The notes under the pieces are model-generated. The model made no database searches. It worked only from the letters and a program-made list of their open reading frames with translations, and was not told where the DNA came from. Shown one piece after another: positions 56,039 through 64,000 of a stretch of 64,000 bases of DNA; the first letter of the stretch is position 1, and each line of letters opens with the position of its first letter. Location: positions 2,976,001-3,040,000 of the forward strand of contig JAJUBI010000005.1 of NCBI GenBank assembly GCA_022419385.1, in the 5' to 3' direction. This DNA is from Paraconiothyrium sp. Pb-2020 (taxonomy: Eukaryota; Ascomycota; Dothideomycetes; Pleosporales; Didymosphaeriaceae). A program made the translations under genes and the position numbers.

Positions 56039-56724
56039 CAAACGCAACGGTGCTGATCGGTGAAGAGCTTGGACCATTGCATGTCTCTGCACGGGCGTCT
56101 CCTCCTTTCTTGTCGTGCGCTTGAGGCAGTGGCAGTCCACGGCGGAATCCCGTGCCAACATGCGCGTCGGGCAACCACGCGGCCTCCTTCGAAATGACGC
56201 ACTCACATTCTCCTGAGCCATAGCGTAGCTTACGCGGAGCCTGAAGTGGTCTACTGTGCACTCGAAAGAGACGGGCATTCACTTTTATTAGCATGTTGCG
56301 CGGTGGGTGAGAATGGCTAACCAGGCTATGGAGACAGTGATGGCCCGCTTTTCGAGTGAGGACTAGCTCTTATTACAATGTTCCACAACTTTCTCAAACA
56401 TATACAGCACATGAGGATCGTCAGGGCAGTGGTGGTTATGTCGAGAATGGTTGATGCCATCGAGGCAGGCAGAGCACCACATTGCAGACGCACCTCCAGC
56501 GTTGTCATCTTGAGAACTCATTAGCAGCATCAACAGCGTATCATTAGACAAACCATCCCGACACAAAATACGCGTCCAGGGTAGCGCATGGTAAATCTGA
56601 GCGTCCTGCAAGCGCAATATATTTGGCCCTCGAGTTGAAGTGGCCTCAACTGTTTGTCAAACCTAAAACCACGAGAAGCACAGAAATTTGCGATGAACAC
56701 TCATATCCTCAATTTCGTAAGCAT
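56039..56724. other. Intergenic; one uncertain minus-strand frame
   Basis: About 690 bp between the GNAT stop and the end of the lysine-rich gene. A minus-strand 84-codon frame (56363-56617) with Cys and His residues (WCSACLDGINHSRHNHHC) has a protein-like look but no neighbours or splicing to support it. Confidence 0.4.
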
Positions 56725-57428
56725 CTACCTCTTGGCCTTCTTCTTCTCCCCGCCCTCTTCGTCTTCAACACTCGTTCTCTTCCCTGCCACCCTCGCACTC
56801 TTCCTCGTCCCCTCTATAGGTCTTTTCTCTGCCTTCTTCTTGCCACCGCCCTCCTTCTTGGGCCTGCCCCCAGACTTCTTGCCTTCCGCTGGACTCGCCT
56901 TCTTCGCCGTGTTAGCCTTTGGCTTCTCTTCTTGCTTTTCTTCCTGCTTCTCTTCATTGTCGTCGGGTGACGGTGAGTCAGGTTCTTTCCCAGCCTTCTT
57001 TTCTTCTTTTTGCTTCTTGCCGGACGATTTTGGTTGCGGTGTGCCCTTTTTGGGCTCATTTTTAGTCCCGGGTTCGTTTTCATAGTCGCCGCCGCGCTTT
57101 TCGTATTCTTTGGAGAGTTTGGACGCCCGTTGGGATGTTAGTATGAAAAAGAAAACGGCATATACGATGGCACGGGATACACGCCGAGCCAGCCACACGT
57201 CTCCCTCCATGAACAACCCTCAAAAGGACAACATGACGGAACAAGCTCCCAGGATCCTCGCACTAGCTCAGGCTTATCGTCAAGTCTAGGGAGAACAGAA
57301 GAACGACCTACCTTCCACGCACTCCACTGCCCCTTGCCGCCCCCATCCTTATTTGGCTCATTCTGAATCTCCTCCTTGACCTTCTCTCTCAACTTGGGGT
57401 CCGTCGGTTTTCCCTTGCTAGACGGCAT
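56725..57428 (-). CDS. Lysine-rich nuclear-type protein (hypothetical)
   Basis: Exon 1 (57312-57428) encodes MPSSKGKPTDPKLREKVKEE and ends GQWSAWK, a start known from a widespread small fungal family. Exon 2 encodes KLSKEYEKRGGDYEN, then about 110 residues of Lys/Glu/Pro (KSGGRPKKEGGGKKKAEKR, RKSARVAGKR) with AT-hook-like GRPKK and several nuclear signals. With exon 2 at 56725-57126 the protein is 172 residues and the family alignment WSA-K-ASKLSKEYE is kept. However, the intron (57127-57311) then ends in GG, not AG, 10 bp after a good ACTAAC branch. The next AG is 18 bp further in (after TCCAAAG) and would need another donor. DNA or chromatin contact is inferred from composition only. Confidence 0.72.
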
Positions 57429-57953
57429 GTTGCTTCACTCTGGGTTGGTGCTCTTCGAAGAAGCAAACGAAGAGGCAGGGATTGTTCAATGTGTCGTCGG
57501 CACGCGCGACAAGGTATGGTCAGATGAAGCAACGAGGGCGCGTCCCGAATTATGTACTGTACCTGCATCGCGTCTGGCCATGGCGTTGGCGTCGCGTCCG
57601 TGAAACAATGACATCACGATTAGCCTGCCCGCCCTCTTCCACTCAACTGGGCCAAATGTCAATACGTCTAGTGGAATGGCGCGCTAGCCTGTATCCCGCG
57701 CCCTTGGGCTTATGTAATGTTAGCAGAAACATGGGCATCTGCAAGCGTGCATTGCGCGTCATCGATACATTGTGCAAGGCCACCGTTAGGCAAAGCGCGC
57801 CAACCGACAGAGGGTGCACACGCACACAAGTCATCACTAGAATATCAGTCGTGCCAGCCTCGGATCATATCATGAACACATCTATCGTCGCTATGCTCAT
57901 CTGTCCTTTCGCTGCATCCCACTATGCTCTGAAAACCACTCATCCTGCCCCCT
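57429..57953. other. Intergenic, promoter side of lysine-rich gene
   Basis: 525 bp between two minus-strand genes. The 164-codon plus-strand frame (57482-57976) is antisense to the SEC31 3' region and has no domain. Confidence 0.45.
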
Positions 57954-60900
57954 CTAATGCGGCGTGCTCTTGCTGAACTGGATCAAGCGTTTCACGCCAA
58001 CCTATCGAATGTCAGAACGGCACGCGCATCCAGTGTGCGGAAGCTTACCATCCAATTGCTACCCTCTTCCGTCTTGTTCGTCATCAAATCCGTAAACAGC
58101 GCAATCGCTTGGTCATACTGCCTGGCCTGTATATGTCCCGCAAGCTCGTTCATCTCTTGAATCGTGTCTGGCTTGAGCAGATCCTCGTTGTTCAAGTGAT
58201 CGAAGAGGATGTTCAATCGCTTTTCCGTGTCTGCAACGTGGGCTTTGAAGTTGGCTGGGGCCTTAGCTTTCACGCGTTGCATGTCTGTGTTGAGGATCTC
58301 ATAAATAGGACGGGATGCATCAGGCATGTGTGACCGGTCGCCAGCAGCTGTCAACTTGTTAGCAAAGACATGATATATAGCACTCTTCTTGGTGAGACAT
58401 ACGGTACTTCGGCGCACCAGGGGCTGCTCGCTGCGAGGAAGCGGTGCCTGGACGTGAACCTGGCCTCGGAGGACCGGTTTGAGGTGGACCCCCCGGCGGA
58501 GGGCCAGCTCGTGGCGGACCTTGTGGCGGACCTCGTTGAGGTGGTGCCGCCGCCTGAGGCGGTGCATGCGCAGCTGGTGCCGGGGCGTACGGAGACGCTG
58601 CTGGGGAGTAAGGCGAGGGACCTCCGAACTGAGTCGGCGGCGGTGCGACCTGTCGTGGCGGCGGCATACCCGCTGGCGGTCCTGAAGGCGTCGAGCCGGG
58701 CGCTGGTGCATAGCGGTTGGACGGGGGAGCAGCAGACGGTGGAGGGTTATAAGGCGAAGTACCTCGGGGCACAGGAGGTTGCTGTGGAGGAGCAAAGCTT
58801 GACGGTGGCGGGGTGTACGCATTGGATGGTGGCCCTGGAGCGTATGGACTGGGAGCAGGAGCTGCAGATGTTTGTGGCGACGAGATACGAGGGGGTCCTT
58901 GCGGAGGCCCCTTCGGTGGCGGTGGGGGCGTTGGTCGCGACTGGGGAGGGTACGTTGGCGAAGGGCCTCCAAATGTTTGATGGAGACCTTGCTGGGCTTG
59001 GAAGGGAGAATTAACAGCGTTGAGAGGGGTGGCGCGACGTGATGCTGGCTTTGGTGGAGCGATGAAGTTCTCTGGCATGTCGTTCCAGTTTGGGATGTTC
59101 TTTTGAGTAGCCGCGGGTGCAATCGATGGCGAGCTGGAGAAATTTCGCGGAGGTGGAGCAAGAGGGTTTGCTTGAGGTTGCTGATATCCGCCAAAACCGC
59201 CAGGTTGAGGGATAGACGGAGCGTTCGGTTGATAGCCGGCAGGAGTATAGGCATTCCGGCTAGGCGCCGCTGGAGTATACGGCGACGGTACAGCAGCCTG
59301 CGCTTGAGCTGACAGAGGGTTGACAGGGGCATACTGAGGGCCCGGCTGTTGTAACGGGGCAGCAACGGGGACCGCTGGCGCAGGCGTTTGCGATTGATAG
59401 GTAGGCACGACACGCGCGCCACGCTGAGAGGGAGTAGCTTGGGTCTGTCGTTGAGCCGCTTGCGGTGTCGCTTTCCTCGTGGCCTTCATAACTCTGTCCC
59501 TTGCAACGTCTGCAGCGGGGTACTTCTCGGGCAGAAGGTTCAGGTAACTCTCGGCGATAGTCAACTTGCCATGCGCAGAGGCGATTTCAGCGTACTCGAC
59601 ATATTTCGCGTAGAGCGGACCAAGCTTCCAGCCCTCTTCCTTCTGCTGCTCCGTATCCTGGAACTTGGTGACTTGTCGGAAAACAGTAACCTTTTCAATG
59701 AAGTCTTGCAGAGATTTTGCGTGGATGGTGAAACTGTTGTCGCCGGTGGAGTTCTCTACACTTGCGGCCTCGTTCTCCTGCAATTCTTGTGCCCAATTAA
59801 CGACAACCTTCTCAAGTTTAGCACCTGCCAAGTAGCAGAAAGAGGCGTCTTTTCGGTAGGACTCTGTCTCTTCAGTAATCGCTTCCTCTAAGCGGTCACC
59901 CAGAGCCTCGCAAAGATCAGGGAACTCGTTCTTGTCCGCGTAAGTGCAGAGCGTGACCATGACTTCCTTCCAGTCCTTTAGATCAGCGTTGTAAACAACG
60001 TCCCAGAGGTTATTTCCGACGATCGAAGCCAAAAGGCGAGAGTAGTTCGGGCCGTCTGTTTGCTTCTTAAAATATGCTGCTCGAGCCTTCGCAATGCACT
60101 TCTCGCCACCGCAAATGGCGATCATGAATGCATCGGAGAGCCTGTTCTCTTTCAAGGCAACGTCCACTGCTTTTTCGAAAGAACCCTGCATAAGAGCCTG
60201 TGTGATTTTCTTGTCGGCATCTGACTCGGAGCCAGAGTATATCGAGAACGGGTTGTTCGTCTTTGCGCCTTTTGATGCCGCCAGATCGGATAAAAAGTTG
60301 CCACCTTCGTTCGACTGATCAAAGAAAGAAGCCCCTCCCTCTTCCGAACCATCGGGTTTCCCTGGCTCCTTCTTTTCCTCGACCGCTTCGTCATCTTCTG
60401 CGCCAGAGAAGCCCAGGTATTCTATAAGGTGGTTCCGAGGGCTGTCGGAGATGAGAGTCTCAATGACCTTCCAATCGGCCTTTTCCTCCTCGGTACTCGC
60501 TTTCGCAATCTTCGATTCGCAGATTGCGGCAAGGTCGCCTTGCTGTAGAGTCTTGGCGAACTCTTCACTTGCTACGCTAACATCTGAATCTACTTCGAAG
60601 GCGGATATGCTGACCTTTGACTTGCCCTCTGCAATGCCAAATCTGAGCAGTTTACCCCCGAACCCAAATGAAACGCCTGCGCGCCGTCTAAGCCATTTAG
60701 GGGGTGTCTTTAAGGAGAAAGATGCGCCTTGTGGTTCAACATGAGTCTTCGAGAAGAATTCTTCGCCGTCCAGAGCCTGTGCGGTTGATTTGGTTTGCTC
60801 AGATCCAGCACCGGTGTTTTGGAGAGACTGCACGGCGATCTTGCCATCGAACGATGCAGTGGCAAGCAAGTTCGGATTGGATGGGTTGAAGGCCGTCTGG

Positions 60901-61912
60901 AAGGTCCAATTCGTCACGACCGGAAATTCGCCGATGTACTCGCCCGTGTGCGGGTTCCAGGCGATCGTCCGGTTGTCCTTGCCCGCAGATAGAAGAATGT
61001 CGCCATCCTGCACACACCACGATAGTGAAAGCACGCCCTGGTCATGGGCTTGGAGGGTCTTTTCAGGGGCGTTCGAGTTTCGGAGATCCCACACCAGGAC
61101 CAATGGGTTCTGGTCCGCAGGAATGGCTGTCACCAGCCTCGTAGGGACATCCGGGTCCCAAGATACCGAGCTCACTGTTTTTCTACCAAAGTTATTCAAT
61201 GTGAGATTCTCTTTCTTTCCTTTCACATCCCAAACGGTAACAAAGCCTCCGCTGCTGCCAGTTGCGAGAATGTGTGCAACTTTCTTATTCCAATCCAATG
61301 AAGTGTATTCGTCTGGGTTCGCGCCCGCCTTGCCCAAGCGGAATGTCTTCGATTGATCGTCGACATCGTGGATGTAGAGCTCGCCTTTCGCGCCAGCGGA
61401 GGCAAGGATATTCGGTCGGAAGGGGTTGAACTGGATGGCCTGAATGGGGCCAGTGTGCTTATCGATCTGCTCTATGAGTGCATCGCTATGAATCGTTAGC
61501 AATGAGTCCATCGTGTGAACGTAAAGGAGATTACAACCTTTTCCCCTGCTGCAACTTCTCGGCATCCCATAGTACTAATGCCCCGCTATCCAATGCGCCC
61601 GCTATTATCCCTCGAGGGTACGACTCGCTGGGTTGACTCCAAGCAATACCATTGAATCTATGCTTCCTTAGCTTAGTCGCCCTGTCATGGTCCAGTACCC
61701 TACCTCGAGTCTACATTGACAGTAGCAACGGGATGCAGCTCGATACCCTGCTCCGCACTGTCGAGGTTGAGCTCCCAGAGCTCCAACGTGGTATCATTCG
61801 AAAAGTCTGCGTCGACAGCGCCTGCCTTCGTGCCCGTAGCAATCAATGGCTGCGTTGACCCAGGCGACCAGGCGAAGGTGGCCGTCCTAGGTATTTCTCG
61901 GAGACGGACCAT
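57954..61912 (-). CDS. SEC31: COPII outer coat protein Sec31
   Basis: Five exons (61704-61912, 61538-61657, 58403-61485, 58049-58347, 57954-58001) give 1252 residues in continuous frame. MVRLREIPRTATFAWSPGS opens a seven-bladed WD40 propeller (about 1-340; e.g. HTGPIQAIQFNP, GVLSLSWCVQDGDILLSAG, NWTFQTAFNPSNPNLLATAS). The alpha-solenoid with a KADWKVIETLISDSPRNHLIEYLGF element is at about 385-770. A Pro-rich region (about 790-1130) binds Sec23 and Sar1, and a C-terminal helical domain follows (DRSHMPDASRPIYEIL). Sec31 pairs with Sec13 as the cage of ER-to-Golgi vesicles and stimulates Sar1 GTP hydrolysis through its Pro-rich part. Length is normal. It is divergent from an RRM gene. Confidence 0.97.
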
Positions 61913-62241
61913 AGCGGCGGTCGCTCGCAGCTGTCAGACCAGACAAACAAGGCCCTGGTGTGCAATATTGGGGGATAGCGGGATCGAAATTTTGGAGGGA
62001 CAAATGTGAGAGAAGAAGAGGGAGGCGGAAGGCAGACTGTGTCTGAGTTTGGGGCGAGAATCTTAGGCAGCTTCACCATCAACACACCTGTCCTTCCTGC
62101 CATCATCGCGGACTTGGCAAGCACTACTCGTATTTGTGGGCCGGTCACGTGGCGTTTTCGCGAGCGCCTACCACAGTTCACCACCAATCAAGAGCTGCAT
62201 TGCACAACTTCACCAAAACACGCAGTTGACTCGTGCCAATT
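61913..62241. promoter_or_regulatory. Divergent promoter, SEC31 / RRM gene
   Basis: 329 bp between opposite starts. GTCACGTGGCG around 62146-62156 contains a perfect CACGTG E-box core, a possible bHLH factor site. Confidence 0.5.
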
Positions 62242-62757
62242 ATGGCAGCAGACTCCTCAAGATTAAAGGCCACCGTGTTTGTAGGTGGTCTCGACCATGC
62301 CGTGACGCAGCAAACCCTTTACCACGCCTTCCTGCCGTTTGGCGACATCGTAGAAGTCAACCTGCCGAAACCGGAAGCCCCATCCTCGAGCGATCCACAC
62401 AGAGGATTCGGCTACGTTGAGTTCGAGTCGGCGGGGGATGCAACGGACGCTATCGACAACATGGACAGGAGCGAGCTTTATGGTCAGGTCATAAAGGTTG
62501 CAGCCGCTAAGCCCCAGAAAGATGCAAGTGAAGGTCTCGGTAGCAAGACAGCCATTTGGGAGCAGGTTTGTTATACTCGTTATTATTGATATGAATCTGT
62601 GCTAACACAGATGTAGGAGGGCTGGATAGCAAAACATGCTGTGAGCGAAGAAGATCGCCAAGCAGCTCAGCAGGCGCCGGAAGCTTCAGAAGAGGGTCCA
62701 TTGGATCCCATGCAAGGACTCGAGGGACTCGACGAGGCAGGTCCAAAGCCAGCTTAA
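62242..62757 (+). CDS. RRM protein, cyclophilin-33 (PPIE) N-terminal-like
   Basis: Two exons (62242-62565, 62617-62757; 51-bp intron) give 154 residues. One RRM spans about 10-90: RNP2 ATVFVGGL and RNP1 RGFGYVEFES, with the aromatic residues needed for RNA stacking. DHAVTQQTLYHAFLPFGDIVEVNLP strongly recalls the RRM of cyclophilin 33/PPIE. No peptidyl-prolyl isomerase domain follows. The tail is short and acidic (EASEEGPLDPMQGLEGLDEAG). It is probably a nuclear RNA-binding protein linked to splicing; the role is inferred. Confidence 0.9.
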
Positions 62758-63225
62758 ATCCCACTTTCTCTTAACTTCACTTGATCACCTGGAACTATTG
62801 TATGTCTGGAAATGGACGGGCGCCACGGACGATGGGACTTTGGGTTAAGATACCATATTCTAATTTTTTAGCCTTTGATTGCTGCCCTACAAGTTACAAC
62901 ATTCTTTTTCATGTGATCGACAGCTGATGTACCTCCTACATGCGACGCTGTCTGTAAAGGTATTGCTCAAAGCAACACAAATGTGGATCTGATCGCTGTT
63001 CTTCAAGTTCAGCGTCAGTTGCTTGACTGCCTTAGGATATCACACCACACCATAATAAATCTTTCACGGAATGCAATGAATTTGCGTTTGTATATGCCAG
63101 ACATACGAAAGTGATGTTTGATTCTCTAGCACGATGCCAACCTCCCTGGTCTTGAAATTTGTACAAAGGGCGGTGCCCTCGCCCAACTACCCCCTCCAAT
63201 ATTGCGTATAACTAGTCCTACCCGT
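62758..63225. other. Convergent 3' spacer
   Basis: 468 bp between converging genes. The tract near 62855-62880 is AT-rich (CTAATTTTTTAGCC). Only 3' untranslated sequence is expected. Confidence 0.5.
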
Positions 63226-63746
63226 CTAGTTCCCAGCCTGCCTCTTGAGGCGGAGCGTCTTGTCGACCATGAGCTTCCGGCCGAGCGAGAAGATGGCGGC
63301 ACCAACGGCGATGCTGTGAAGTGTCAGCCCACACCAGAAACTGGGTAACCGATGAACGGAAAAGCTTACGCAAGGACAACACCTGCGGCCCATTAGCTGT
63401 TGTTTCCCAGCATATAGTGAAGAGGCAAACTTACCGAGAGGAATCAACTCAGCAGGGATCTTCTTGAGCTGGCGTAGGCGTTGGGAGACGCCGTGAGCTA
63501 CGGCAACCCGGTTAGATCAGATCTTCGCGCTCTGATCCTGGCTTTAGCGGGTCAATTGCTTACCAGATTGCTCCTCCTTCTGCGCAGAGTTAGTTGCAAC
63601 GTTGAGCGGGAGAAATAGAAGCTTGGTCAACGCACAGGGACGGGCTTCATCATGCGCGCCGTTTGCCGCATGTACATCGGCGCACTCTGGCGCATGAACA
63701 TCATCCGGGTGGGCTGCATGGCCCTGACGGTGGTGGCCTTGAACAT
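63226..63746 (-). CDS. Small mitochondrial single-span membrane protein (NDUFA4/MLRQ-like candidate)
   Basis: Five exons (63636-63746, 63564-63579, 63435-63497, 63370-63382, 63226-63313) give 96 residues in frame. Two are microexons of 16 and 13 nt. The N-terminus is Met/Arg/Gln/Thr-rich without acids (MFKATTVRAMQPTRMMFMRQ), a clear mitochondrial presequence. SQRLRQLKKIPAELIPLG precedes one hydrophobic span (VVLAIAVGAAIFSLG) and a basic end (RKLMVDKTLRLKRQ). Size and the P-x-L-x-PL-then-TM pattern resemble the NDUFA4/B12D group, which associates with respiratory complexes of the inner membrane. The family call is tentative; the gene structure is well supported by frame. Confidence 0.78.
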
Positions 63747-64000
63747 GTTTAAGGTATCGAGCAGAGTCGTAGAGTGGAGATTTCGCGTGCAGCGTGTGGT
63801 CGGTGTCGTCGGTTGGGGAGCAAGTCAAACGTCACACGTCGTTCGAGGACGCAGGAGCTCCAGGGCACGCACGCAAAACGCCGAGCCGCTAAACCGACAA
63901 AGCGCAATCGAACCACTCCTCACTGGCAGCACGTCCGATTGCTAACCTCACCTCACACTCGTCACTACTCTCCGCGCAGCCATTGCCCTCCGCACCGCAC
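63747..64000. other. Window end, promoter side of the small mitochondrial gene
   Basis: 254 bp upstream of the minus-strand start. The frame at 63652-63945 is antisense to exon 1 and unsupported. Nothing else seen. Confidence 0.45.

Noticed and set aside
57992..59422. 476-codon minus-strand frame overlapping the 3' part of SEC31 in another phase
   Set aside because: It arises from the Pro/Gln-rich low-complexity region read in a shifted frame (Arg/Leu/His-rich); Sec31 is complete without it.
63150..63175. TTTGTACAAA palindrome, core similar to introner ends
   Set aside because: It is an isolated 10-bp palindrome in intergenic DNA with no second motif; expected by chance.
1..64000. Secondary-metabolite cluster, CRISPR array or rRNA genes
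   Set aside because: No PKS, NRPS, terpene cyclase, regular spaced repeats or rRNA sequence was seen. The MpaB-like oxygenase, epoxide hydrolase and TauD-like dioxygenase are far apart and among housekeeping genes.

Overview
The window is nuclear DNA of a filamentous ascomycete. Genes are split by short GT-AG introns (mostly 45-60 bp) with CTRAC branch sites, intergenic gaps are a few hundred bases, and typical fungal families occur: Zn2Cys6 regulators, a CBM1 protein, a GH5 cellulase and a RID-type DNA methyltransferase. Repeated near-alike introns (introner-like elements) point to Dothideomycetes, perhaps the Mycosphaerella/Cladosporium side. That placement is an inference. Exon joins were chosen by hand; for most genes the exon lengths sum to a clean reading frame.

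Layout: 0.5-4.3 kb SPO22/ZIP4-like meiosis gene; 4.9-6.8 kb sedoheptulose-bisphosphatase and a secreted CBM1 protein; 8.0-9.7 kb NAA50-like acetyltransferase divergent from MIC19; 10.2-12.5 kb RID-like methyltransferase; 13.0-14.3 kb GH5 endoglucanase; 15.7-17.1 kb membrane protein of unknown role; 17.3-19.1 kb guanine deaminase; 20.0-21.4 kb epoxide hydrolase; 23.0-24.7 kb repetitive, frameshifted surface protein; 25.4-27.0 kb pyruvate dehydrogenase kinase; 28.0-30.3 kb cytochrome c divergent from a short-chain dehydrogenase; 30.8-32.3 kb CCCH zinc-finger protein; 32.7-35.4 kb MpaB/Lcp-like oxygenase divergent from RRG9; 37.5-40.1 kb Zn2Cys6 regulator; 40.1-49.7 kb gene-poor; 49.8-51.1 kb TauD-like dioxygenase; 51.4-53.9 kb second Zn2Cys6 regulator divergent from a GNAT protein (54.8-56.0 kb); 56.7-57.4 kb lysine-rich protein; 58.0-61.9 kb SEC31 divergent from an RRM protein (62.2-62.8 kb); 63.2-63.7 kb small mitochondrial membrane protein.

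There is no biosynthetic cluster, CRISPR array, rRNA or intact transposon. Most genes are unrelated housekeeping or accessory functions. Several are nuclear genes for mitochondrial proteins (MIC19, PDK, cytochrome c, RRG9, the 63.2-kb gene), but nothing shows that they form a unit.

The most interesting signal is a family of about six longer introns (106-174 bp) in four unrelated genes. They share the 3' motif CAYACTGACTTTGTRCCC, which contains the branch point, and in the best copies a matching inverted 5' motif GGTACAAAGT. They look like introner elements with terminal inverted repeats. Other notable points are two GC-AG introns, coding microexons of 13, 14, 16 and 31 nt, a possible broken splice acceptor, a changed catalytic motif in the methyltransferase, a one-base frameshift in the surface protein and a small ORF interrupted by one stop.
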